DNA from: Streptomyces sp. WAC08241
GTDB taxonomy: Bacteria; Actinomycetota; Actinomycetes; Streptomycetales; Streptomycetaceae
Reading direction: 5' to 3'
Length of the DNA: 64,000 nt
NCBI GenBank assembly: GCA_007858575.1
Contig: CP042279.1
Location: 5,768,501 to 5,832,500, forward strand
Below, one piece after another: positions 38,401 through 48,399 of the stretch. The notes under the pieces were generated by a model, which saw only the letters and a program-made list of their open reading frames with translations, was not told the origin of the DNA and did no database searches. The position numbers and the translations under genes were made by a program. Every line of letters begins with the position of its first letter. Within the stretch, counting starts at the first letter, position 1.

Positions 38401-41400
38401 GGTCGGCGAGATCTTGTACGCGTACTCGACGGAGGGCTGTGCGGCGTGGTCGGCCTTGGCCCAGCCGGGCTGCCACACCTTGAGCACGCGGCCGAGTCCG
38501 TCGTGGACGGCGTCCGTGCGCTTGCCGTTGGCGTCGACGGAGGCGACGGCGACACCGCGCACGGGGTCGTACGTGGTGGTCGCCGCGTGGCCGAGGGCGT
38601 TGGTCACCGTGGTGGAGGTGGGGATGCCCGTGGCCGGCGCGTAGGTGGTCGTCGTGGTCCGGTCGAGCGCGTCCGTCTCGGTGAGTTCACGGCCGTGCTG
38701 GTCGTAGGTGTGCTTCGCCGTCGTGAGGTGGCCGGTGCCCGCCGCGTCCTGCTCCTCGACGCGGGTGACGTCGCCCTTGGCCGGAGCGGTGGTGAGCGAG
38801 GTGGCACCGTCGTAGTAGCGGCGCTCGACCGAGATCAGGTCGACGGGCAGCGACGGGGTGGTGCCACAGGCCTTGGCGACGGTCCGGATCTCCGAGGGCA
38901 GTCCGAGGAGGGACCCGGGCGCGTAGGTCGTCGTGGTGCACTCCTCGTCGCCCGTCTTCGCCGTGTCGCCGAGCCGGGACTCGGTGAGGACGTTGCCGTC
39001 GCCGTCGAAGGTCCGGTCGGTCTGGGTGGTGCGCCAGCCGACGCCGATCGCGGCGCGGGCCTTCTCCTAGGCTCCGCCGGTGACGTACGCGTGGAGGTCG
39101 GGGAGACCCTCCGCGCGCTTCTCCGTCGCGGTGGCCGCCGAGACCCAGGGACGGAAGGAGCTGGCCGTCTCCAGTTTGCCGCCGTCGCCGTTGTACGTGG
39201 CCTCCTCGCGCGTCATGCCCGCGAACGCCTCGTGGTCGGTGACGGCGACGCCCTCGCTGTCCTTGACCGCCTCGCCCGGGATGCCGCGGAAGTAGCGGTA
39301 CTCCTTGAGCGTGCGGGCGAAGGGCGGAGCCGCCCCGGACCTGGACCCGTCCGAAGCCCTTGCGGTCGCCGTAGGTCAGGTGCTGGGCCTTGGTGAACTC
39401 GTCGTCCTCGGCCTTCGTCCAGGCCATGCCGTCGAGGTAGGTGTAGTCGGTCTGCTTCGCGGGCGACCCGCCGGTGTTGTCGTTCTCGGTGATCGAGCTG
39501 ACCGCGTAGGCGTGGAACCAGTCGAGGTACGGCTCGTAGTTGACGCCCGGGGCTTCCGGCGGGGACCACTTGACCGGGTAGCAGCGCCGGGTGTTCGAGG
39601 TGGGCGAGGGACGCTCGTCGCCGAGCAGTCCTCCGGCGTGTACGTGACGCCGATGGTGCCGCCCGACTCGGAGTTGACGGCCGAGACGCGCAGGCGCCAC
39701 ATGCCCGGGACCGGGTCCGGGGCGCCGTTCCTGGTGGTCGCGCCCTCGACGCGGTTGCGCATCGCCACCGAGCCGAAGGTCACGGCGGGCAGCTTGACCG
39801 CGCCGGTGCCGGTGTGGCCGGTGCGCGTGATCGACTTGAGCCAGAGCGGCGAGGCGCCGTCACCGGCGGCCGGGAAGTCGTGGTCCAGGGCCCAACTGTC
39901 GACCGGCTTCCACGCGTTCGCGCTCCAGACGGAGGTGGCGATGGTGGAGAGCTTCATCCGGGTCCAGAAGGACGGCGAGTAGCGGTCCTTGCACTCGGCC
40001 CCGGAAGCGCAGTACTGGTCGAAGGGAACGTCCGGCCAGTTCTTCGCGTTGGTCTTGTCGAACGTGGTGCAGTTGGCGAGGCAGCGCTCGGTGGGTGAAC
40101 TCGACCTTCGCGGCCGGCTGCCCGTAGAGGCCCGTGGCGCGCAGGCCGTACTCGATGCGCTTCAGGTAGCCGCTGCGGTCGTACGCGGTCGCGGTGGAGG
40201 CGCCGGTGTCGGAGTTGACGTTGCGGCCGTAGTAGTTGCCCTCCTCGCCCCAGTAGTACGTCATGGCGTCGCCGTGCGGGTCGACGACCAGGTCGAGGTT
40301 CCAGCGCCAGGCCTGCTGGCACCAGGCGTCCTTGAAGGAGGCGTCGTAGCAGGGCTCGCCGGAGTGGTTGCCGAAGACGGGGACCGTCCAGGTGGAGCGG
40401 GTCTCGGTCTTGCCCGTGGCCCAGCCGTCCAGCCGGTTGGCGCCGAAGTAGTACTGGTGCCGTCCGGCGTCGTGACCTTCCAGTACTCGCCGTTGTCGTC
40501 ACCGTTGTTGTCGCCGTAGTTGTCGGCGGCGGTGCTGGTGGCCTTGACGATCGTGGTGCCGTCGTCGGCCTCCAGGTGCCAGGTCTTCGAGGCGGTGTCC
40601 CAGATGAGCTGGTTGGTGCGGCCGCCGAGGTTGAGGACCGCGTTGTCCTTCTTCCAGCACAGGTCGCCGACCTTGGCGGTGGTGTTGTTGCTGCCGGTCT
40701 TGTCGTCCGTGCAGGGGACGTACTGGCGCTCGATGTAGCCGGGCTCCATCGACCAGCCGTCGCCGATGCCGCCCGGCTGGTTGTTGGTCTTGGCGGTGCG
40801 GCCGTCGATGGCCAGCGAGCTGTAGCCGAGCCGGAGTTCGGGGCTGACGTCGCCCGGGACCTCGGGGACGCCGATGTCGTAGTTCCAACTGAAGCCGCCG
40901 CTGGAGCCGCCGGCCGACCAGGAGCCGGACGGGGCCAGCGAGGTCGCCTTGAAGTCGCCGGAGGCACCGGACGCCTCCGCGGTGGCGACGAGGACGCTGG
41001 CCTGCCCCGCGGCCGCCGAGAGCGTCACCGGTGCGCTGAGCTTTCCGGCCTCGACGTCGTTGGTCGTGGGCAGCTCCTTGCCCGCGGAGCAGCCCTTGGC
41101 CCCGGGGGTGGTCAGCGCACAGGCGGGAAGCTCCCGCAGCGTGAGCCGGGAGGCCCAGTCACCGCCGTAGGCCCCGCGGAAGGCGTCGTAGTCCAGCTCG
41201 ACCCGGACCTTGCCGGTCGCCTTCTGGAGGGGCTGTACGGAGAGGACGACGCCTTCGACGCCGAGCCGCCGTGCCGCGTCCTGGCCGAGCACGTTCACCC
41301 GGGTGCGTTCGGACGCCTTCGCGTTCTGCTTCCAGACACGGACGCCCGAGACCGTCGGGTCGGCGAGCGGCGGTGCCTGGGACGCTCCCTTGAGGAGCGG

Positions 41401-41697
41401 CGACGCGGCGGAGGACGTGCCGAGGGCGGTCTCGGCCGACGCCGGCGCCGGCCAGGTCACGCCCGGCGCGCGCCAGGTCGTCGCGGCCGCCTTCTGGCGT
41501 CCGTTCTGCTTCTGCGGGACCACCGGCCGCACCTGTACGGGATCGGCGTCCCGCGGCTTCGGCGGTTGCCACGCCTCGGCCGCCGCGGCCACCGGTCCCC
41601 CCAGCAGGCCCACGGAGAGGGCCCCCATGACCACCGTCGCGACCGTCTGTATTCGTTTTCTTCCCAAAAGGGATCTGCTCTTCACGAGCCCACTCAC
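35424..41697 (-). CDS. Secreted Rhs/YD-repeat protein (WapA-like polymorphic toxin family)
   Basis: About 2,090 residues. A basic signal peptide (GRKRIQTVATVVMGALSVGLL … AAAAEA) is followed by a beta-rich N-terminal region, many YD-type repeats (for example YDADGQVVAGKDARN and YDKLGRKTEV), and the Rhs core end: QLPFGELR, REYDPTTGRFLSVDP-like sequence and YAYGHNNPITKSDPTGL near 36260–36300. The variable C-terminal part of about 280 residues holds a Lys/Arg/Ala-rich helix, a hydrophobic stretch (ITIAAVSGTALCIASAICG) and a short tail. GTG 41697 follows GGGGAGAAGCACAC. At least ten one-base breaks occur; the last, near 35550, is repaired to an ending STKQILKDRFLR and TAG at 35424–35426. Such proteins deliver a C-terminal toxin to neighbours. 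Confidence 0.8.
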
Positions 41698-41975
41698 GTG
41701 TGCTTCTCCCCACCCCTATGGACGTATGCGTCCCTGGCAAGTCACTAACCGACGGAAAGTAACACCGCGTCGATCATGGATAGGGAATCGGAAAGAAAAT
41801 AAATTCAGAGTAAGTCAAGTCGGGCCGTAAAAGGCCTTTAAATGGCCCATACCATCCTCAATCGTCCATTACTTGGCGTTGCGTTCCGGTCGGCCCCGTC
41901 GATTCGAATAAGCCTTCGCTTTCCGGCGGAAGACGATCTATTGTGCGTGGCGACCGAATTCCGGGAGGGGAGATT
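41698..41975. promoter_or_regulatory. AT-richer divergent promoter region between Rhs and FG-GAP genes
   Basis: A 278-base gap between two divergent secreted giants. Its middle (about 41750–41870) is strikingly A/T-rich for this genome, with GGCCGTAAAAGGCCTTTAAATGGCC forming small nested inverted repeats near 41823–41847. It presumably holds both promoters and perhaps a shared operator. I see no exact −35/−10 pair that I would defend. Confidence 0.45.
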
Positions 41976-44900
41976 ATGAGGAATCGGACAGTCCGTAAAA
42001 GACCGAGCAGGACCGCCGCCGTGACCGTCACGGCGGTCGCTCTGCTCGGTGCGTCGCTCGCGCCCCAGGCCGCCACGGCGGCCACCGCCACGGCCCCCGC
42101 GGCCGGTACGGCCGCCGTGAAGGGCACCTCGCCGAAGCCGACGCCCGAGGAGACCGCGAGCGAGCGGGCCAGGAAGACGGGCAAGCCCGTCGAGGTCCTG
42201 GCCCGCCGCACCGAGGCGTCCCAGCTCTTCGCCAATCCGTCGGGCACCTTCACCCAGGAGCAGTACGTGCTCCCGCGGTGGACGAGGCAGGACGGCAAGC
42301 TCGTCACCATCGACACCAACCTGGCACCGGCCGGGGACGGGCGGATCGCCCCGAAGGCCACCACGACCGGAGTCTCCTTCTCCGCCGGTGGCACGGGTCC
42401 GGCCGTCACCCTGACGCGCGACGGCCGGAAGCTGTCGCTCTCCTGGCCGACGCCGCTTCCGGCGCCCAGGACCCAGGGGACACCGCGACCTACCCCGAGA
42501 TCCTGCCGGGGTCGACCTGCTGCTCCGCGCGGGCAACAGCGGGTTCAGCCAGCTCTTCGTCGTCAAGACGCCCGAGGCCGCGGCGAACCCCGCCCTCGCC
42601 TCCCTCCGGTTCGCCCTGTCCACGGACGGCCTGAAGGTCTCGGCGGACCCCACCGGCAACGTGACCGCCGTCGACGCGGCCGGCCAGGAGGTCTTCACGG
42701 CCCCGGCCCCCGGATGTGGGACAGCTCCACCTCCGACGAGGTCGGCCGCGCGCGTGCCGCGGCCGCGCCGACGCCGCCGGCGGACCGGTTCGAGCCCGGC
42801 CACGGCGCCAAGCAGGCCGTCATGGACCTGGCGCTCGGCAGGAACTCCCTGACCCTGGAGCCGGACCGGCCGCTGCTCACGGGCGAGAACACCACCTACC
42901 CGGTCTACATCGACCCCACCTTCTCCGCCCCCGGCGCGCGCGAGGCCTGGGCGCTCGCCTACAGCAGACCCCCGGCACCGCGTACTACAACGGCGCCGGG
43001 TGGCACAACTCGGACGGGTCGGTCGGCACCAACGAAGCGCGCGTGGGCTACGAGAACGTGACCAACGGTCTCGCCCGCTCCTTCTTCCGGATGGACTCCA
43101 ACAACCTCTGGAACACCAAGAAGAAGATCAAGAAGTCGACCTTCCGGATCAAGAACATCTGGTCCTGGTCCTGCCAGGACAGGCCGGTCGAGGCCTGGTT
43201 CACCGGCGGCATCTCCTCGGCCACCACCTGGAACAGCCAGAACACCGGCGGCATGTGGGCGACCAAGCTGGACGACGTCAACGACGCCCTCGGCTGGCCC
43301 GGAGGCGGGTGCCCCGCCGGCAACCTCGCCTTCGACGTCACCTACGCGGCCAACCAGGCCGCCACGAGGAAGCTGAACAACATCACCCTCGGGCTCCGTG
43401 CCACCAACGAGTCCGACGTCTACGGATGGAAGAAGTTCGACGCCGGCACGGCGTCCCTGTCCACCGAGTACAACACCTACCCGAACCTGCCCACGAACCT
43501 CGACACCAGCCCGGACACGGGGACCGAGACCTGCCTGGACGGCGGGGCCACCCTGACCCGGACGATCGGCAACACCGACCTGACCCTCTCGGGCACCTTC
43601 TCCGACCCCGACAAGGGCACGGTCAAGGCCCGCTTCACCCTGTGGCCCACCGGCCACGGCGGCGCCTCCAACGAGGTCAACCAGGTCGTCGACGTCCCCT
43701 CGGGCAAGGGCGCGAAGCTCGTCGTCCTCAAGACGAAGCTGAAGAGCCTCCTGGCCGACGCCGGAGTCACCGGCACCGGCAGCTTCTCCTGGCACGCGCG
43801 CGCCGAGGACGGCGAGCTCACCAGCGCCTGGACCCCCGTCTGCACCTTCCGGTTCGACGCGACCCGGCCGAGTACTCCGCCGAGCGTGTCCTCCACGGAG
43901 TTCCCCGACGGCTCCGACGGGTGGCCCGAGACCACCGGCATGGCCCGCAGCGCGGGAACGTTCATGCTGAAAACAATGACACGGAACCCATTGACTTCTT
44001 CGAGTACTGGACTGACTGGGACCCCACGGTCCAAAAGGCCAGGTTCAGCCTGCACGGCACTGTTTCATTCCCTCTGAGGCTCACCCCTCCCAGCGTGGGC
44101 AGGCACGCCCTGAGCGTCCGAGCGGTCGACAAGGGCGGCAACATCTCCGACACCACCCGCTACTGGTTCTACGCCAACGGCACGGGGATCCCGGACAAGC
44201 CCGGCGACCTCAACGGCGACGGCCTCGCCGACTTCTACGGCGTCCGCACCACTGGTGAGCTCTGGTACTACAGCGGTCACGGCACCGGATCGGTGGCGCC
44301 GTACTACGTCGCCTCGGACCAGGACTTCACCGGCGCCTCCATCACCCGCCGCGGCGACTGGACGCAGGACGGCTACGAGGACCTCCTCGCGCTCGTCCCC
44401 GGTGAGGAGGGCAAGACCCTCTCGGTGTTCCCGAACAACGGCTTCGGCCATGCCTGCTCCGCCATCAACGAGCAGGCCGACGGGGAGTCCAAGTACTGCC
44501 GGTTCGACTCGATCGAACTCGACGTCATGGTCGACACCAACAACCACTGGTCCGCGGCCACCGAGATCCTCGCCATCGGCGACGTCGACGGCCCCTCGAC
44601 ATCAACGGCGACGGCGTCATCGACCCGGCCGTCGACCAGCCCGGGCGCCCCGACCTCATCGTCAAGGAGGGCGGCAAGCTCTGGCTCTACTTCGGTGGCG
44701 CCGGCAGGTTCCTCGACGAGTCCCGGGACCCCGTTCTGGTGGGCACCGGCGGCTGGACCGACTTCGCCCTCGCCGCGCCCGGCGACCGCGACAAGAACGG
44801 CCACGTCGAGCCTGCTCGCGCAGAACAAGGTGACCGGCGAACTGCGGTTCTACGGAGGCACCGACACCAACGGCGACCGGACCGACGGCGAGGGCATCGC

Positions 44901-45108
44901 GTCGGGCGGCTCCTTCGTGGTCATCGGCACGAACTGGACGGGGGCGAACCGCCCGCTCTTCACGGCGGTCCCCGACGCCAACGGCGACGGCACCCCGGAC
45001 ATCTGGGCCACCACCGCCGACGACAAGCTGTACTTCTACCCGAACTCCCTGGGAGCGGGTACGGCCGTCGGCACCGGCGGCTGGAAGGGCTTCCTGGACC
45101 TGGCCTGA
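41976..45108 (+). CDS. Large secreted protein with beta-rich N-terminus and C-terminal FG-GAP/VCBS repeats
   Basis: About 1,040 residues. The signal peptide (RKRPSRTAAVTVTAVALLGASLAPQAATA) is followed by a region common to Streptomyces secreted DNRLRE/Rhs-associated proteins (QLFANPSGTFTQEQYVLPRW, then YPVYIDPTFSAPGAREAW). After a middle domain of Ig-like strands come FG-GAP-type repeats: GDLNGDGLADFYGVRTTGELWYY, DINGDGVIDP…RPDLIVK, DANGDGTPDIWATTADDKLYFY. These form a seven-bladed propeller. No catalytic motif is seen; adhesion or ligand binding is likely. ATG 41976 follows GGAGGGGAGATT. Breaks lie near 42460, 42520, 42715, 42965, 43970, 44595 and 44810. Confidence 0.75.
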
Positions 45109-45112
45109 TCCA

Positions 45113-45146
45113 GGACCCCGGCCGGGTTCCCTCCCGGCCGGGGTCC
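45113..45146 (+). terminator. Terminator hairpin after the FG-GAP gene
   Basis: A 14-bp perfect stem, GGACCCCGGCCGGG with CCCGGCCGGGGTCC, and a 6-nt loop, four bases past the stop. Confidence 0.8.
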
Positions 45147-45168
45147 GTCCCACCGCCCCACGGCATCA

Positions 45169-45199
45169 ACTGCCCCCGCTTCCGGGAAGCGGGGGCAGT
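45169..45199. terminator. Second hairpin upstream of the chitinase gene
   Basis: ACTGCCCCCGCTT at 45169–45181 pairs perfectly with AAGCGGGGGCAGT at 45187–45199 around a 5-base loop. It insulates the chitinase control region from upstream transcription. Confidence 0.65.
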
Positions 45200-45207
45200 G
45201 TCATGAT

Positions 45208-45239
45208 TTCGGTCTAGACCTTGACAGGTCCAGACCAAT
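45208..45239 (+). promoter_or_regulatory. Two DasR-responsive-element-like sites around a TTGACA −35 box
   Basis: GGTCTAGACC at 45211–45220 is a perfect palindrome matching the core of the DasR operator (dre), and GGTCCAGACC at 45227–45236 is a one-mismatch second copy 16 bases on. TTGACA (45221–45226), a consensus −35, sits exactly between them. DasR represses chitin and N-acetylglucosamine genes in Streptomyces, fitting the chitinase 56 bases downstream. Confidence 0.82.
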
Positions 45240-45292
45240 CGCGCTTCGCTGGCCCTTCCCGATCCCGGATCCCCCACCCGGAAGGACGAGCG

Positions 45293-46183
45293 ATGCTCCG
45301 TAAGCTGCTCACCCTGTTCGCCGCGCTCTGTACGGCCGTCGGTGTCGCCGTACTGGTTCCCGCGACTTCCGCAGGGGCGGCCCCCGCCTGCGTGACGGCG
45401 TGGAACTCCTCCACGGTCTACACCGGCGGCAAGACCGCCTCGTACAACGGCCACAACTGGTACGCGAAGTGGTGGACGCAGAACGAGCGCCCCGGCTCCT
45501 CGGACGTCTGGCGCGACGAGGGCGCCTGCGGCACCGGCGGCGGCGGTGACGGCGGCCAGAACAACGGCTTCGTCGTCTCCGAGGCCCAGTTCAACCAGAT
45601 GTTCCCGAGCCGGAACCCGTTCTACACGTACGCGGGCCTGGTCAACGCCCTCAAGTCGTACCCGGCCTTCGCCACCACCGGCAGCGACACCGTGAAGAAG
45701 CAGGAGGCCGCGGCCTTCCTCGCCAACGTCTCCCACGAGACTGCCGGGCTCTACTACATCGTCGAGCAGAACACGGCCAACTACCCGCACTACTGCGACT
45801 CCGGCCAGCCCTACGGCTGCCCCGCCGGCCAGGCTGCGTACTACGGCCGCGGGCCGATCCAGCTCTCCTGGAACTTCAACTACAAGGCCGCCGGCGACGC
45901 CCTCGGCATCGACCTCCTGAACAACCCCTGGCGCGTCGAGCAGGACCCGGCCGTCGCCATGTCCACCGGCCTCTGGTACTGGAACACCCAGAACGGCCCC
46001 GGCACGATGACCGGCCACAACGCCATGGTCAACGGCGCGGGCTTCGGCCAGACCATCCGCTCCATCAACGGCTCGCTGGAGTGCGACGGGAAGAACCCGG
46101 CCCAGGTGCAGAGCCGGGTCTCCAAGTACCAGCAGTTCACCCAGATCCTGGGCGTCCCGACCGGCGCGAACCTGTACTGCTGA
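45293..46183 (+). CDS. Family 19 chitinase with N-terminal carbohydrate-binding domain
   Basis: Secreted endochitinase of about 296 residues, intact. The signal peptide (LRKLLTLFAALCTAVGVAVLV … AGA) precedes a CBM5/12-type chitin-binding domain (WNSSTVYTGGKTASYNGHNWYAKWW), a Gly-rich linker and the GH19 catalytic domain. Catalytic-domain signatures are NVSHETAGLYYIVEQN, with the acid Glu in SHET, YYGRGPIQLSWNFNY and DPAVAMSTGLWYWNTQ. It cleaves chitin with inversion. ATG 45293 follows GGAAGGACGAGCG. Transcription is probably DasR-controlled through the two upstream sites. Confidence 0.95.
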   Translation: MLRKLLTLFAALCTAVGVAVLVPATSAGAAPACVTAWNSSTVYTGGKTASYNGHNWYAKWWTQNERPGSSDVWRDEGACGTGGGGDGGQNNGFVVSEAQFNQMFPSRNPFYTYAGLVNALKSYPAFATTGSDTVKKQEAAAFLANVSHETAGLYYIVEQNTANYPHYCDSGQPYGCPAGQAAYYGRGPIQLSWNFNYKAAGDALGIDLLNNPWRVEQDPAVAMSTGLWYWNTQNGPGTMTGHNAMVNGAGFGQTIRSINGSLECDGKNPAQVQSRVSKYQQFTQILGVPTGANLYC

Positions 46184-46186
46184 CGC

Positions 46187-46369
46187 TCAGCTCTGCCACG
46201 CGACGAACGCGGACCAGGCGGCGGGCTCCACGGCGAACGTGGGCCCGCCGTCGTGCTGCTGCTTGGAGTCGCGGAGGTGGACGGCGTGGTCGCAGGCGGC
46301 GACCTCGACGCAGTCACCGCCGTTGTCGTTGCTGTAGCTGGACTTGAACCAGTGCAGGGTGTTGCTCAT
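46187..46369 (-). CDS. DUF397 domain protein
   Basis: A 60-residue protein with the family signature WFKSSYSNDNGGDCVEVA, HAVHLRDSK, and a C-terminal WSAFVAW. DUF397 proteins are small partners of XRE-type regulators (WhiJ/AbaA-like pairs) in streptomycetes and may act as antitoxin-like modulators. Its ATG overlaps the stop of the upstream regulator by four bases, so the pair is translationally coupled. Confidence 0.9.
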   Translation of the reverse strand: MSNTLHWFKSSYSNDNGGDCVEVAACDHAVHLRDSKQQHDGGPTFAVEPAAWSAFVAWQS

Positions 46370-47200
46370 GTTCCCTCTCCCGCCAACCGCTCGATGAGGC
46401 CCAGTGAGGCACGAGGGTCCAGGGCCTGTGCCCGGATCTTCGCATAACGCTGGGCGTACGTACTCACCTTCACGGGGTCGGTGATCAGCACGCTTTCGTC
46501 CTGGACCTCCAGGTAGACGAGCCTGGTGTGCTCGTCGGTCTCGACCAGGTTCATCATGCCTCGGGCTCCAGCGTTCTCTCCGCTCAGGCCGACGTCCAGG
46601 GCAGAACCTGGATCGTGACGTTCTTGCGCCGCGCGCACTCCAGCAGGTAGCGGTACTGCTCCCGCATGATCTCCTCGCTGCCGTACTTCCGCAGCAGTGC
46701 CGCCTCGTCCAGGATCAGTTCGATCAGGCGCAGCGGCTTCTTGTCGAAGATCGCCTTGCGGTCCATTCGAGCTTTGACCAGCTCCTCGACCCGTTCTTCC
46801 GTGGGCGTCGGGTATCCGCCCGCGATCTGGGCCCGCGCGTACGGCTCCGTCTGGAACAGCCCGTGGATGTTGGGGGCCGCGTACAGGCACAGACTCAGTG
46901 CCGTCTGTTCGATCTGCGCGTAGTCCCGGAACAGCTCCGGCAGCTTCTCCAGCCGTACGAGCGGACGCATCTCCGCGAAGATGCCCGTGCCCCCGCCGAG
47001 CGCCGCCTCCAGTTGCACCATCATGCCGTCGCTCACCGGCTGGGCCAGCGTTTCCAACGCGCTGATCGCCGCTCCTGTGTATCCCATCCGGGACCCGAGC
47101 TGTTCTTGCGTCATCCCTCCTTGATGCGCATTCGCTTGACCAGAGTGGCCACCATCCGCGCCACCGGGCCCGCCGTTTCCTTGTTCTCCGCTCGCGCCAT
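46366..47200 (-). CDS. XRE-family regulator with DUF5753 domain (WhiJ-like)
   Basis: About 277 residues: an N-terminal helix-turn-helix (GMTQEQLGSRMGYTGAAISALE) and a DUF5753 effector region containing IEQTALSLCLYAAPNIHGLFQT, YARAQIAGGYP, QYRYLLECARRKNVTIQVLP and, after a break, LVYLEVQDESVLITDPVKV. ATG 47200 starts MARAENKETAGPV; one G is missing near 47117 and a second break lies near 46590. Regulators of this family control development and antibiotic production with DUF397 partners. A run of 10-bp direct repeats just upstream is a likely autoregulatory site. Confidence 0.85.
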
Positions 47201-47217
47201 TCGCGATCCCCAATCGA

Positions 47218-47267
47218 ACTCAACCGGACTCAACCGGTCTCAACTGCTCCCCGTCGAATTCAACTCC
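47218..47267. promoter_or_regulatory. 10-bp direct repeats upstream of the XRE regulator
   Basis: ACTCAACCGG occurs twice head to tail (47218–47227 and 47228–47237), followed by the degenerate TCTCAACTGC (47238–47247) and ATTCAACTCC (47258–47267), all in phase with about one helical turn. They lie 18 bases upstream of the regulator start and between divergent genes. Confidence 0.65.
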
Positions 47268-47357
47268 CTGTGGGGCGCGTTGGCGCAGGTCAAGCGGTTG
47301 CCGACGCACCGTCAACAGACCTGGAAAACGCTAGCGTCGGCGCGGGAACATGTCTCC

Positions 47358-47767
47358 GTGATTGAAGAGAATCGGGAAGTAAACGTGGACTGGATTCCAG
47401 TTTCCGGATTCCAGCTTCGTAAGGCGGGCGTACAATTCGACGCCGTTCGAGTGGACGGCGAGGACGGGCGTCGGCTGGCCGACTGGATGGAGACGCTCAC
47501 CGGCGGCGACCCGGGGCCGGTCGTCATCGAGGCGAACGGGCGGCGCGGGGTCTACTTCCTGGTGCCGCCGGGGACGACGGCGCACAAGGCGTGGCCGCGC
47601 GGGGTGACCCGCTTCAACGCGGGACCGGCGCACGTGAGCTACGTGCCGGTGCCCGCGCTGACCGGCCGGACCTGGCCGCTCGCGTGGCGGTGCCCGCCGA
47701 CGGGGCCGGACCGGTTCGTGCACCCCTGCTCCTCAGGAGCGCCGTCACGGAGTTCTTCGCTGGCTAG
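47358..47767 (+). CDS. Conserved small protein of unknown function beside the XRE/DUF397 pair
   Basis: About 137 residues from GTG 47358. It begins MIEENREVNVDWIPV and continues with FDAVRVDGEDGRRLADWME, GPVVIEANGRRGVYFLVPPG, GVTRFNAGPAHVSYVPVP and WRCPPTGP. A missing C near 47725 leads to the ending LLLRSAVTEFFAG with TAG at 47765–47767. Proteins of this sort, with a strand–loop 'YFLVPPG' segment, often sit next to XRE/DUF397 genes in Streptomyces. No function is established. It is divergent from the regulator and shares its control region. Confidence 0.6.
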
Positions 47768-47795
47768 GCTGGCGGAGGACCCCTGGGAGGACACT

Positions 47796-48151
47796 GTGAG
47801 CACGGAGCCCGAGCACGGCGGAGAACTGATCCCGCGCCCTGAGCGCACCCCCGACGCACTGCGCGTCGCTCTCGCCCGTATCGCCCCCCACCGGCTGGCG
47901 GAGATGGAACAGCAGAAGAACGAGGCCTTCTCCCTGGCGGCCGAGCACGACACGCTCGGCCCCTGCACGGCTGGCTGAATGTCTGGGCCCGTGAGGTGGA
48001 GATCGAGCGGAGGTACGACCTCTCCACGCGTCGCCGTTCGGCACTGGATGCGCTTCACCGCACGGGTGACAAGGCCGATCCCGCCTTTCGCGCCGCGATG
48101 GACGAACTCCGTGCGGTCGAGGACGAGGCCGCGCGGGCGGTGTCCGAGTGA
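47796..48151 (+). CDS. Small helical protein, antitoxin-like member of a two-gene pair
   Basis: About 118 residues: TPDALRVALARIAPHRLAEMEQQKNEAF, then after a break near 47965 HGWLNVWAREVEIERRYD and a helical end. The composition is charged and helical, without a known domain. GTG 47796 follows GGGAGGACACT. Its stop overlaps the start of the next gene (GTGA at 48148). Gene order, sizes and overlap resemble type II toxin–antitoxin modules, with this as the putative antitoxin. The assignment is inference. Confidence 0.55.
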
Positions 48152-48399
48152 GCTGGCGCTGGGAGTACGACCCCGACGAGGAGCACGTCGTCGGTGGTGC
48201 GCCGCCCGCCTTCGTGGCCGAGGTGGAGAAGCGGGCCGACGAGTTGGTGAGAGCCGCCGAGGCGTTCTACCTGGACGGATCCGCTCACCGGGGCGAGGGG
48301 CCCATGGGCAACGACGCCTTCGTGTCCGGCGGCATGTTCACCTACCTGGTGCTGCCCCGGCACGAGTGCGTCTACCTCCGGCAGGTCACCTACTGGTGA
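48148..48399 (+). CDS. Small basic-core protein, toxin-like member of a two-gene pair
   Basis: 83 residues: MSWRWEYDPDEEHV, PPAFVAEVEKRADELVRAAEAFY, then MFTYLVLPRHECVYLRQVTYW. The layout of a long helix followed by short beta strands recalls RelE/ParE-fold toxins or their inactive relatives, though the residues are not close enough to name a family. It is translationally coupled to the upstream gene. Its 3' end overlaps the convergent MarR gene by 14 bases. Confidence 0.5.
   Translation: MSWRWEYDPDEEHVVGGAPPAFVAEVEKRADELVRAAEAFYLDGSAHRGEGPMGNDAFVSGGMFTYLVLPRHECVYLRQVTYW

Noticed and set aside
37861..39396. Long plus-strand ORF of 511 codons (and a similar one at 36924–37922) opposite the Rhs gene
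   Set aside because: Antisense shadow frames; composition is repetitive Arg/Gly/Val, while the minus strand has YD repeats.
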